The notes below the pieces were generated by a model that saw only the letters and a program-made list of their open reading frames with translations, did no database searches and was not told the DNA's origin. From the NCBI RefSeq assembly GCF_016907835.1, contig NZ_JAFBCT010000001.1, positions 3,348,001 through 3,412,000 of the forward strand: DNA of 64,000 bases, in the 5' to 3' direction. Made by a program: the position numbers and the translations under genes. This document shows, piece by piece, positions 26,322-34,371 of this stretch (its first letter is position 1; every line of letters starts with the position of its first letter). The stretch is from Agromyces cerinus. GTDB lineage: Bacteria; Actinomycetota; Actinomycetes; Actinomycetales; Microbacteriaceae.

Positions 26322-27245
26322 TCAGACGCGCGCGACCGCGATGTGCGCCGCGAGCGCGCTCGTCGGCGCGACGTCGGCCAGCGCCGCGGCGCCGTCGAGC
26401 GGGTGCGCCTCGCCGAGCCGGATGTCGGCTCCGGGGATCTCGGCGCGGATCGCGGCGACGAACTCGCGCCCGAGCACCTCGCCGAGGAACAGTCCGCCGA
26501 CCCCCCGCACGTGCGAATCGGGAACGACCGATTCGCCGACGCGGCGAAGCCCGGCGAACGCGGATGCCGCGAGCTCGCGAGCTCCGTTCGTGATGATCGA
26601 CTCGGCGACCGCGTCACCGTCGGCAGCGGCGTCCGCGACCGCACGTGCGTACGAGGCGATGCGCTGCACGCGCCCGGTGTCGGCCTGCAGCTCGATGTAG
26701 GCCGCTTCGAGGTCGGGGAAGTCCGCGCGCACGACCTCGCTCAGCGCGGTCGCGGCGCCGCGACCATCGTGGGCGCGCATGACCGCTTCGAGTCCGGCCC
26801 GGCCGAGCCAGTACCCGCTGCCGGCATCGCCCATGATGTAGCCCCACCCGTCGACGCGAGCGATGTCGGTCGCGCCGACCGCGAGCGTCACGACGCCCGT
26901 GCCCGCGGCGACGACGACGCCGCGCTCGTCGCCGAGCGCACCGAGGTAGGCGGTGATGGAGTCGTGGGCGAGATGCACGCTTCGAGCGCCGATCGGCGCC
27001 GCGGCGGCGAGCAGGTAACCTGCGTCGACCTCGTCGTCGGTCAGCCCCGAGACGCCGAGCCCCACACGCTCGGCGGTGCGACCGCCCTCGTGCGCCTGCT
27101 CGATGATGCGCGCCAGTTGCGGCAGCAGCGGCAGGTCGGTGCGGATGCCGGGCGCCGACCATTCACCGGAGCCCGAGGCATCCGTGTGTCTGACCTTGAT
27201 GCCCGACTGGCCGGCGTCGATCGCGAGAGTGCTCGTCGGATTCAC
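26322..27245 (-). CDS. BadF/BadG-type ATPase, N-acetylglucosamine-kinase-like
   Basis: 307 residues of the ASKHA fold. The phosphate-1 loop is LAIDAGQSGIKVRHTD, phosphate-2 VVVAAGTGVVTLAVG, and an adenosine motif GVGGLFLGEVL is near the C-terminus; GYIMGDAGSGYWLGRAGL is the conserved GlcNAc-kinase segment. It likely phosphorylates GlcNAc or a related amino sugar. It starts at GTG 27245 with no visible Shine-Dalgarno, possibly leaderless, and is divergent from a PfkB kinase gene. Confidence 0.85.
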   Translation of the reverse strand: MNPTSTLAIDAGQSGIKVRHTDASGSGEWSAPGIRTDLPLLPQLARIIEQAHEGGRTAERVGLGVSGLTDDEVDAGYLLAAAAPIGARSVHLAHDSITAYLGALGDERGVVVAAGTGVVTLAVGATDIARVDGWGYIMGDAGSGYWLGRAGLEAVMRAHDGRGAATALSEVVRADFPDLEAAYIELQADTGRVQRIASYARAVADAAADGDAVAESIITNGARELAASAFAGLRRVGESVVPDSHVRGVGGLFLGEVLGREFVAAIRAEIPGADIRLGEAHPLDGAAALADVAPTSALAAHIAVARV

Positions 27246-27305
27246 GGCTGCGACGCTATCAGTTGGGCGACGTACCCCGGGACCTCGCCGCTACGCTGGC
27301 CAACC

Positions 27306-28175
27306 ATGAGCGCACCCATCGTCATCTCGGGCCCGGCCGCCTGGAATCGCATCGTCTACCTCGAGCGCCTGCCCGAGCCCGTGCCCCACATGCAGTTCGC
27401 GCTCGACGACTACGAGACGATCGGCGGCACCTCTGCCGGCAAGGCGCTCGGACTCGCGGGCCTCGGCCGGCCCGTGCTGCTGCACACCCTCCTCGGCGAC
27501 GACGACGAGGGCCGACGCGTGCGGGGCGCGCTCGAGGCGTCCGGGGTCGCGCTCGCGGGCCTCGCCGCCGCACGCACCGAGAGCCACCTGAACCTCATGA
27601 CGCGACAGGGCGAGCGGGTCTCGCTCTACCTCAGCGCGCCGGCCGATCCGGGCACGCCGCCGTCGGCCGCCCTGACGCAGGCGATGGCGGATGCCCCGGC
27701 GATCGTGCTCGACCTTTCGGAGCGTTCACGCGGGCTCATCGGCGCGGCGCGGGCGACCGGCCGGCCGATCTGGACCGACATCCACGACTACGACGGCAGC
27801 GCAGACTTCCACCGCCCGTTCATCGAGGCCGCCGACTGGATCTTCATGAACGCCGACCGCATCGGCGCCGACCCGCGGCCGTTCATGGAGCAGTGCGTGC
27901 GCGGCGGGGCATCCGTCGTCGTCTGCACGCTGGGCGCGCAGGGCGCGATCGCGATCAGCGCCTCCGACGACGGGCGGATGCTGCAGACGGAGGTCGCCGC
28001 CGTGCCCGTCGAGGTGCTCGACACCAACGGAGCCGGCGACGCGTTCATGGCCGGAGTGCTCGACGCCCGCCTCGACGGCGCCTCGCTCGGCGACGCCCTC
28101 GGGGCAGGAGCCCGGCACGCCGCGACGGTGCTCATGACGCGTCACCTGCACCCGGTGCTCGACCGGGTGCTCTGA
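27306..28175 (+). CDS. PfkB-family carbohydrate kinase
   Basis: 289 residues. The ATP/anion-hole motif DTNGAGDAFMAGVLDA is the PfkB signature-2 with its catalytic Asp; the N-terminal GGTSAGKALGLAGLG is the substrate-loop GG motif. Ribokinase-like size. ATG 27306 has no clear ribosome site. It is divergent from the BadF-type kinase gene 60 bp away, so the two may act on a shared substrate. The specificity is not predictable. Confidence 0.9.
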   Translation: MSAPIVISGPAAWNRIVYLERLPEPVPHMQFALDDYETIGGTSAGKALGLAGLGRPVLLHTLLGDDDEGRRVRGALEASGVALAGLAAARTESHLNLMTRQGERVSLYLSAPADPGTPPSAALTQAMADAPAIVLDLSERSRGLIGAARATGRPIWTDIHDYDGSADFHRPFIEAADWIFMNADRIGADPRPFMEQCVRGGASVVVCTLGAQGAIAISASDDGRMLQTEVAAVPVEVLDTNGAGDAFMAGVLDARLDGASLGDALGAGARHAATVLMTRHLHPVLDRVL

Positions 28176-28253
28176 ACGCCGCCTCGCATCGCGAGGCATG
28201 CGGCCGGGCGGCGCCGGGTGTACCGTGTGCCTCGCGAAAGCGAGGAGCACACC

Positions 28254-28598
28254 ATGGTTCTGATGCACCAGCGCAGCGGCACGGCCGAAGACGACGTCTA
28301 CTGGCACGAGTCGATCGAGGGCGCCTCGATCGGTTCCGACGTGTCGCTCATCCTCACGTACAGCTCGAAGGACGGCTCGGGGCCGCGGTTGCACCTGCAT
28401 CCGTATTCCGAGACATTCGTCATCCGCCATGGGCGGGCGCTGTTCACGGTCGGCGATGAACAACTGGAGGCCGTGGGCGGTCAGGTGCTCGTCGTGCCGG
28501 CGCAGATTCCCCACAAGTTCGTGGTCATCGGCCCCGAGGCCATGATCTCGACGCACATCCACGCGAGCCCGACGTTCATCACCGAATGGCTCGAGTAG
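28254..28598 (+). CDS. Small cupin-domain protein
   Basis: 114 residues, one cupin barrel. Motif 1 is PRLHLHPYSETFVIRHGRA (His, His and Glu metal ligands) and motif 2 is VVPAQIPHKFVVIG (His). Such proteins bind a metal and may be dioxygenases, isomerases or sensors. GAGGAG lies seven bases before ATG 28254. A REP-like palindrome follows at once. Confidence 0.85.
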   Translation: MVLMHQRSGTAEDDVYWHESIEGASIGSDVSLILTYSSKDGSGPRLHLHPYSETFVIRHGRALFTVGDEQLEAVGGQVLVVPAQIPHKFVVIGPEAMISTHIHASPTFITEWLE

Positions 28599-28599
28599 C

Positions 28600-28655
28600 G
28601 GTCTCGACAGGCTCGACCCGCAGAGCGAGGTGTGCGGGTTGAGCCTGCCGAAACC
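28600..28655. repeat. REP-like palindrome/terminator between convergent genes
   Basis: GGTCTCGACAGGCTCGACC (28600-28618) pairs with GGTTGAGCCTGCCGAAACC (28637-28655), allowing G-U pairs, around a ~12-nt loop. It resembles the dispersed GGTTTCGACAGGCTCAACC family. Confidence 0.65.
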
Positions 28656-28670
28656 CCCGTAGCCGCGTGA

Positions 28671-29333
28671 TCACGCCGCGAGCAGCCGCTCCGCACGCGC
28701 GAGGTTCGCCACGAGCTCTTCGCGGTTCTGCGGCGTGACGTACGCCGGCTGGTCGCGTTCTGCACGCCAGCTCTCGGCGAGCGGACCGAACACGACGGAG
28801 TCGAAGCCGAGGTCGTCGAAGAGCGCAGTGACGAGCTCCGCGGCGTCGTCGAAGTCGCTCGCAGTCGACAGTGCCCGGCGGCCGGGCGTACCCGTCGGGG
28901 TGCCGTCGGTGAGGATCGCGGCGGCGGCGATGTTGTTGAAGCCCTTGACGACCTTCGATTCGGGCAGGTGCGCCTGCAGGAGTCCGGAGACCGTCGCCTG
29001 ACCCGAGTCGAGCTCGGCGATGCGGCCGTCGCGCTCCCAGTAGTAGTTGTTCGTGTCGATCACGATCTTGCCGGCGAGCGGCTCGACCGGGATGTCGCGG
29101 TACGCCTTGAGCGGCACCGTCACGATGACGAACTCCCCCGCCTCTGCGGCCTCGGTGGGCGTACCCGCCGTCGCGTTGGGACCGAGTTCCGCCACGAGTT
29201 CGGCAAGGGTCTCGGGGCCCCGCGAGTTCGCGATGGTGACGTGGTGGCCGAGCTCGACGAGCCTCCGGGCGAGCGTGCCGCCGATGTTGCCGGCGCCGAT
29301 GATTCCGATACGGGTGGGTGCGATGTTCGTCAT
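28671..29333 (-). CDS. NADPH-dependent F420 reductase-like/NADP-binding oxidoreductase
   Basis: 220 residues. RIGIIGAGNIGGTLARRLVE is the Rossmann start; VIVTVPLKAYRDIP and VIDTNNYYWERDG are typical of the coenzyme-F420-dependent NADP oxidoreductase family (single Rossmann domain, ~210-230 residues). ATG 29333 is preferred to TTG 29345; neither has a good ribosome site. Many such proteins reduce small substrates with NADPH and do not use F420. It lies downstream of the flavin-oxidase fusion gene and shares its orientation. Confidence 0.87.
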   Translation of the reverse strand: MTNIAPTRIGIIGAGNIGGTLARRLVELGHHVTIANSRGPETLAELVAELGPNATAGTPTEAAEAGEFVIVTVPLKAYRDIPVEPLAGKIVIDTNNYYWERDGRIAELDSGQATVSGLLQAHLPESKVVKGFNNIAAAAILTDGTPTGTPGRRALSTASDFDDAAELVTALFDDLGFDSVVFGPLAESWRAERDQPAYVTPQNREELVANLARAERLLAA

Positions 29334-29385
29334 GCTCGGTTGCAACGCGTGCGCCGCAGTTTGATTCCGCAGATGACGAATCGGG

Positions 29386-31704
29386 TCACGCGGGCTCGAT
29401 GTTCGTGTTGTCGCGGAACACGTTGCCCGGGTCGACCTCGCGCTTGATCGCTCGCAGCCGCTCGAGCGTCGCCGGCGGGTAGGCCGCCGCCACGAGCTCG
29501 GGGCCCAGCTCGGTCTCGAAGCTCACATACGAGCCCGAGAAATGCGACGCCAAGAGCTCGTTCCACCGCTCGCTCGTCCGGTGCCGGCTCGAGCCGAAGG
29601 CGACGACCGAGAACTCGGCCGATCGATGGGCGAACGCCGTGGCATCCGCCGGTACGTCGTGCACGGCGCCGCCGACGGCGCGCAGCTGGAAGAAGTAGGT
29701 CGCCCCGCTCGCGACGAATCGCGCGGCGTCGGCCGCGAACTCAGGGGTGATGCGGCCGATCAGGCCGGTGCGCGCGGTCGGCTCGCCCTCGGCGCCGTGG
29801 CTGCCGTCGGCGGCGTTGGCCATGATCGACTCGTACGTCGTGAGCCGCACGTCCTGACCGATGAGCGGCGCGACCTCGGCGAGGGGCTGCAGCCTCGCGA
29901 TGACCGTATCGGGGTCCTCGGAGTCGATCACCGCCATCACCTGCACGACGGGCGGTTCACCGGGGCGGGCGCCGCCCATGAGCAGGAAGCTCGTGACGTC
30001 GCGCGGCGAGTCCACGACCCAGTCGCCCCAGGCCTGCAGGAACCCGGCGGTGTCGCTCGCGTCGAACGCGAGCTGCGCGAAGCCGAGCGTTCCGACCTCG
30101 TCGACTTCGAACTCGAACGCGGTGACGATGCCCATGTTCGCCCCGGCGCCGCGAACGGCCCAGAAGAGATCGGGATGCTGCGCGGCATCCGCTCGCACGA
30201 TGGAGCCGTCGGCGAGCACCATCTCGACGGCGCGCACGTGGTCGATCGTGAGCCCGTGCTCGCGCACGAGCCAGCCGATGCCGCCCGCCGTCGCGAGTCC
30301 GCCGACGCCCACTCCCCCGTAGTCGCCCGACGAGAGCGCCCAGCCGTGCGGTGCGAGGAACGCCGCGACGTCCTGCCAGCGCGCACCCGCCTCGACGCGC
30401 ACGAGCCGGTTCGCCTCGTCGAGCACCTCCATGGCGTTCAGCCGCGAGAGGTCGATGACGATGCCGCCGTCGTTCGTCGAGCGGCCGCTGATGCCGTGAC
30501 CGCCGCTCCGCACGCCGAGCGGCACGTCGGGGTTCGCCCGCGCGAAGTCGACCGCCTCGGCGACCTGACCGGCATCGGCCGGTCGCAGCACGAGGCCGGG
30601 GGCGCCGCCGCGCATGTACGTCGACTTCACGCGCACGTAGCCGGAGTCGCCGGGCTCGATCGCGTCCGCCGCGAGCGAGGCGGGCACCGCGTCGTAGTCG
30701 ATGCCGTCGCGCCGCTTCGCGCGCACCGTCGAGTTGCGCACAACGCTGGTCCCCGAGCCCGTCGAAGGGCCCCCGCCGGACAGCGCGATCGAGTCCACGG
30801 ATGCCGCGGCATCCGCTGTTCGCAGCTCGCGCGCCGCCGCTTCGCGAAGGGCCGGCGCGACCTCCTCGGCGAAGTGCGCGATCGTGCCGGGGTCGTCGCT
30901 CGCGAGGATGAAGGTGCCCACCCCGTCGTCGATCACGTAGGGCAGCAGCTGCTCGACCCACTGCGCGGCCGGGCCGTTGAGGAATCCGCCGCCCGCGCCG
31001 CCGAACCGGCCGCCGATGTTGACCATCCGACGGATCTCGCGGGGGTCGCGTCCGGCCGCGATCGCGGCCTCGTCGATGCGGGCGTTGCCCGCCGCGTAGT
31101 CGCCGGGCTGCATGTACCCGAGCGAGGGCAGCCAGCCGTCGCCCTTGCGCCCGATGAGGCGCAGCATGCGCGGCTTCAGGGCGCCGATGATGATCGGGAT
31201 GTTGTGGGCCGGCGCCGGCCCGCGCTTCGCGCCGTCGACCCGGTAGTACGTGCCGTCGATCTGGAACCTGGCGCGCTCGCCCTGGTCCCAGATGCCGCGG
31301 ATCACGTCGATGCCCTCGGAGAGCGCGTCGACCGCCTGCCCGGGGGTGAGCTTTCGGCCGCCCATCGCCTCGATCGCGTCCCAGAAGCCGCCGGCGCCGA
31401 GGCCGAGCTCGAAGCGCCCGCCCGAGAGCAGGTCGAGGCTCGCGGCCGCGCGGGCGAGCACGGCCGGGGGTCGCAGCGGCAGGTTCGTGACGTTGGCGGC
31501 GAGGTGGATGCGCTCGGTGCGGGCGGCGACCCAGGTGAGCAGGGTCTGCGTGTCGTGGAACGCCGGCTGATACGGGTGGTCCTGGAACGTGACGAGGTCG
31601 TAGCCGGATGCCTCGCTGAGTTCGGCGAGTCGCACGGCGAACTGCGGTGGGTCGTTCTTCGGCGTGATGAAGGTGCCGAACTGCAGTTCGTGGCCGTAGT
31701 GCAT
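29386..31704 (-). CDS. Fusion of LLM-class flavin monooxygenase and covalent-FAD (BBE-type) oxidoreductase
   Basis: 772 residues in one uninterrupted frame. Residues 1-~295 are a luciferase-like TIM barrel (FGTFITPKNDPPQFAVRLAE; LDLLSGGRFELGLGAGGFWD). Residues ~330-772 are a berberine-bridge-like oxidase: RSGGHGISGR carries the His for 8-alpha-N linkage to FAD, and the C-terminus ends with the BBE motif REVDPGNVFRDNTNIEP. The second (cysteinyl) FAD link of bicovalent enzymes is not seen. The linker (~residues 296-330) includes PSTGSGT, encoded by a REP-like sequence. The gene is divergent from the HxlR gene at 31803, the probable regulator. Two flavin domains suggest coupled oxidation of one substrate (inference). 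Confidence 0.88.
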   Translation of the reverse strand: MHYGHELQFGTFITPKNDPPQFAVRLAELSEASGYDLVTFQDHPYQPAFHDTQTLLTWVAARTERIHLAANVTNLPLRPPAVLARAAASLDLLSGGRFELGLGAGGFWDAIEAMGGRKLTPGQAVDALSEGIDVIRGIWDQGERARFQIDGTYYRVDGAKRGPAPAHNIPIIIGALKPRMLRLIGRKGDGWLPSLGYMQPGDYAAGNARIDEAAIAAGRDPREIRRMVNIGGRFGGAGGGFLNGPAAQWVEQLLPYVIDDGVGTFILASDDPGTIAHFAEEVAPALREAAARELRTADAAASVDSIALSGGGPSTGSGTSVVRNSTVRAKRRDGIDYDAVPASLAADAIEPGDSGYVRVKSTYMRGGAPGLVLRPADAGQVAEAVDFARANPDVPLGVRSGGHGISGRSTNDGGIVIDLSRLNAMEVLDEANRLVRVEAGARWQDVAAFLAPHGWALSSGDYGGVGVGGLATAGGIGWLVREHGLTIDHVRAVEMVLADGSIVRADAAQHPDLFWAVRGAGANMGIVTAFEFEVDEVGTLGFAQLAFDASDTAGFLQAWGDWVVDSPRDVTSFLLMGGARPGEPPVVQVMAVIDSEDPDTVIARLQPLAEVAPLIGQDVRLTTYESIMANAADGSHGAEGEPTARTGLIGRITPEFAADAARFVASGATYFFQLRAVGGAVHDVPADATAFAHRSAEFSVVAFGSSRHRTSERWNELLASHFSGSYVSFETELGPELVAAAYPPATLERLRAIKREVDPGNVFRDNTNIEPA
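30748..30772. repeat. REP-like half element inside the fusion-gene linker
   Basis: GGTCCCCGAGCCCGTCGAAG (plus strand, 30748-30767), running on into GGCCC, resembles the dispersed GGTCCCTGAGCCTGTCGAAGG family of Microbacteriaceae intergenic repeats but lies in frame within the LLM-FAD fusion, encoding GGPSTGSGT. Confidence 0.6.
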
Positions 31705-31765
31705 CGTGCTCCGATCGTCGTGGGCGCACGGGCATCCTGCGCCACTCCCCCATCCTGAACCACGG

Positions 31766-31811
31766 ATGACACGGGTGCATTCCGGGAGTAAGCTACTTAC
31801 CTATGGTAAGT
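31766..31811 (+). promoter_or_regulatory. HxlR promoter and start-codon-overlapping operator
   Basis: ATGACA (31766-31771) and TAAGCT (31789-31794) are 17 bp apart. The dyad GTAAG-CTA-CTTAC (31788-31800) overlaps a second, ACTTACC-TAT-GGTAAGT (31795-31811), which contains the ATG (31803-31805). With no Shine-Dalgarno present, the transcript probably starts at the ATG. Confidence 0.75.
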
Positions 31812-32210
31812 GTTGACACGGATGACGCGACCGTCGCGATGCTCGACGAGCGGCGCGCGCGCCTGCACGACCTCGGCCACATCGACGAGGCGGAGTGCCG
31901 GCGCTTCCAGACGACGGTCGAGTTCGCGGGGCGCAAGTGGAACGCGGCGATCCTGCTCGCGGGCGTGCGCGGGGCCCGCCGGTTCTCGGAGTACCGCGAC
32001 GCCGTCGCGGGCATCTCCGACCGACTGCTCGCCGCGCGGCTCAAGGAGCTCGAGGTCGAGGGCATCCTCGAACGACACGTGCGGGCGACGACGCCGGTGA
32101 CGATCACCTACACGCCGAGCACGGCGGGGCTCCAACTCATCGAGCTGCTGCAGCCGCTCGTCGAGTGGGGTCGCGCTCGGCCGGCCGAGACGGAGCGCTC
32201 GGCCGGCTGA
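31803..32210 (+). CDS. HxlR-family transcriptional regulator
   Basis: 135 residues. EAECRRFQTTVEFAGRKWN with the family-typical Cys near the N-terminus, then FSEYRDAVAGISDRLLAARL and ELEVEGILERHV form the winged HTH. HxlR proteins often sense electrophiles or aldehydes through this Cys. It is divergent from the LLM-FAD oxidase fusion and its promoter carries two overlapping palindromes that include the start codon, so it likely represses itself and the oxidase. Confidence 0.93.
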   Translation: MVSVDTDDATVAMLDERRARLHDLGHIDEAECRRFQTTVEFAGRKWNAAILLAGVRGARRFSEYRDAVAGISDRLLAARLKELEVEGILERHVRATTPVTITYTPSTAGLQLIELLQPLVEWGRARPAETERSAG

Positions 32211-32217
32211 GGGCGGG

Positions 32218-32730
32218 CTACTTCTGGTCGGAGGCCTTGTCCGCCGCGGCGGATGCCTCGTCGGCGACGGTCTCCTCGACGACGATCTCCTCGACGACGA
32301 TCTCTTCTTCGACGACGGCGGGCGCCTCGGCGACCGGCGCGACGGCGGCATCCGCCGCTGCGTCGGCACGGGCGAGCTCAGCGTCGGCCTCGGCGTCGGC
32401 ACGGGCGACCTCAGCCTCGAAGGCGGCGTCCTCAGCGGCGAACGCCGCTGCGACCTCGGCGGACGCGGAGCGGGCGCTCACGTGCGCGAGCGCGTGCACC
32501 GCGAGTGCGATGACCACGGCGAGTGCGCCGACGGCGAGCAGCAGGCCCGCGATCGTCGTGTTCGACTGCGCGCCGAGCAGGCCGGCGACGTCCTGCGAGC
32601 CCGAGGTGTAGAACTCGACCTGGGCTGCGGTCGACGAGCTCAGGAGCCAGTAGCCCCCGCCGATCAGCGCCAATGCCGCGACCCAGAGCAGGATCAGCGG
32701 CACGTTGACCTTGGAGGCTGTTGTATTCAC
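32218..32730 (-). CDS. Two-TM membrane protein with acidic Ala/Glu-rich tail
   Basis: 170 residues from GTG 32730 (AAGGAC nine bases upstream). Two membrane segments (LILLWVAALALIGGGYWLL; TIAGLLLAVGALAVVIALAV) enclose a ~35-residue loop; the remainder is a low-complexity cytoplasmic tail rich in Ala, Glu, Asp and Val (VVEEEIVVEEIVVEETV). Such tails occur in dinucleoside/septal-type membrane proteins, but I recognise no family. Function unknown. Confidence 0.75.
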   Translation of the reverse strand: MNTTASKVNVPLILLWVAALALIGGGYWLLSSSTAAQVEFYTSGSQDVAGLLGAQSNTTIAGLLLAVGALAVVIALAVHALAHVSARSASAEVAAAFAAEDAAFEAEVARADAEADAELARADAAADAAVAPVAEAPAVVEEEIVVEEIVVEETVADEASAAADKASDQK

Positions 32731-32857
32731 GGTGTTTGTCCTTCGTAATCGGGAGAAGCCGGTTCGGCCTCAGGGCACGGTAATTGCTGAGCCTATGCGT
32801 GTCCTATGCGTCAAGGGAACATCCCCCGGGAGACCGGCGGCCCGCTCAGCGCCCCGA
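32731..32857. other. Intergenic region
   Basis: 127 bp with a direct repeat of CCTATGCGT (around 32795 and 32808) and a GGTAATTG stretch. It probably holds the promoter of the membrane protein gene. No other feature seen. Confidence 0.35.
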
Positions 32858-33775
32858 TCAGATCGCCCGATGGTCGACGAAGGCCATGCGCGGCCCTCGA
32901 CGCGGGCGCCCCGGCACCCCAGCCGCGCCGAGCAGGCGCACCACCCGGTAGCGGTGACCGCGCCACCGTTCGAGGGTCTCGAGCATCTCGTCGTCGGTCA
33001 TGTCGCGCCCCGCGAGCGCATGGCCGACGTAGTTCGCGAGGTGGTAGTCGCCGACCGAGAGCGCATCGGCATCACCGAGTGCGCGCTGGGCGACCTCGGC
33101 GACGGTCCACGGGCCGACGCCCGGCATGAGGGTGAGGCGAGCCGCGGCATCCGCCGGACTCATCGCGACGACGGCCTCGAGCCTGTCGGCGTAGCCCGCC
33201 GCGTTCTGCAGGGTGCGCGCCCGCTTGGGGTCGACGCCGGCGCGGTGCCACTCCCAGCTCGGGATCGTGCGCCACGCCTCGGGCGACGGCACGACCCGCA
33301 TCGGCCGCGGGGTGGGCCCGGGCGCGGGCGACCCGAACCGGGTCACGAGTCGGCGCCACGAATCGTGGGCCTGCAGCGTGATGACCTTCTGCTCGAGGAT
33401 CGTCGCGGCGAGCGCCTCGAAGACCTGCGCCGTTCGAGGGATGCGCAGGCCGGGGTTGCGCCGATGCGCGTCGTCGAGCAGCGGGAGTCCGGGCTCGAAC
33501 CCGGTGGGATCGTCTGCGTCGCCGAGCAGCTCGGGCGCCTGCGCGACCGCGGCCCCAGCGCCCGGGCCCCAGGCCTCGCAGCGCAGCGTCTCGGCATCGG
33601 CCCGACTCAACCGCAGGGTCGCGTCGCCCTCGACGGTGCGCGTCGTGCGCCACACCGCGCCGCTCGCGTCGATTGTGAACGCCGGGTCGCCGCCGCCGCG
33701 CCGCAGCGCGCCGAGCGTCTGCCGCAGGTCCGTCGGATGCCGCGGCCGCCAGCTGAGGGCATGGTCGGCGATCAC
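32858..33775 (-). CDS. HhH-GPD DNA glycosylase (AlkA/3-methyladenine glycosylase-like)
   Basis: About 305 residues. The helix-hairpin-helix LTLMPGVGPWTVAEVAQRAL followed by GDADALSVGDYHL with its catalytic Asp marks the HhH-GPD superfamily; the N-terminal ~110 residues are the beta-rich AlkA-type domain. It removes alkylated or damaged bases in base-excision repair. I place the start at GTG 33775, which has GGAG very close; GTG 33808 is an alternative. There is no C-terminal FeS Cys cluster, so it is not MutY/Nth. Confidence 0.87.
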   Translation of the reverse strand: MIADHALSWRPRHPTDLRQTLGALRRGGGDPAFTIDASGAVWRTTRTVEGDATLRLSRADAETLRCEAWGPGAGAAVAQAPELLGDADDPTGFEPGLPLLDDAHRRNPGLRIPRTAQVFEALAATILEQKVITLQAHDSWRRLVTRFGSPAPGPTPRPMRVVPSPEAWRTIPSWEWHRAGVDPKRARTLQNAAGYADRLEAVVAMSPADAAARLTLMPGVGPWTVAEVAQRALGDADALSVGDYHLANYVGHALAGRDMTDDEMLETLERWRGHRYRVVRLLGAAGVPGRPRRGPRMAFVDHRAI

Positions 33776-33821
33776 GGCTCCAGTGTGACGCACGCAGCTG
33801 ACAGCCACGCGGCCGCTCGGG

Positions 33822-34268
33822 CTATGCGGTGGGAGCCGCCGCGACCGACGCCGCGTCCTTCGGCGCCACGATGCGGCTCCGCAGTGCGAGGAACAGCAGC
33901 ACCATGCCGGCGGTGAGTGCGATGTGGCCGAGGCCCGCGATGCCGGCGATCGCCGACGTCGACTCCTCGCCCATGACCGTGAGCGAGCCGTGCCAGGTGA
34001 GCATCGCCGAGGTCACGAGCACGCCCGCGTTGTAGACCCAGAAGAACCACTCGAAGAGGTGGCTCTTCGAGATCACGAAGACCTTCTCGATCACGAGCAC
34101 GATGAGCAGCACGATGAAGCCGAGCGTCAGTAGGTGCGTGTGCACGAGACCGAGCTGGGTGAACTGTCCTTCGGGGAAGTCGTTGGCCTTCGTGAACTCG
34201 CGGTAGAAGAGGCCGGAGCCGACACCGAGGATCATGTACGCGAACGCTGCGTAGAACAGTTTCTGCAT
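33822..34268 (-). CDS. DUF2871 membrane protein
   Basis: 148 residues with four membrane segments. The opening MQKLFYAAFAYMILGVGSGL then YREFTK and LGLVHTHLLTLGF is characteristic of DUF2871 proteins, whose conserved His in VHTH suggests metal or haem interaction (inference). AAGGGA lies seven bases before ATG 34268. Physiological role unknown. Confidence 0.87.
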   Translation of the reverse strand: MQKLFYAAFAYMILGVGSGLFYREFTKANDFPEGQFTQLGLVHTHLLTLGFIVLLIVLVIEKVFVISKSHLFEWFFWVYNAGVLVTSAMLTWHGSLTVMGEESTSAIAGIAGLGHIALTAGMVLLFLALRSRIVAPKDAASVAAAPTA

Positions 34269-34371
34269 GGCGGTTCCCTTCGAGAAGTTGGCGAGGTGAT
34301 CGAGCCTCACCTCGATACTCCTCCGAACCGGTCCCGTGCCGCATCCAACGAAGGTTTGAACCTGCCCTCGG

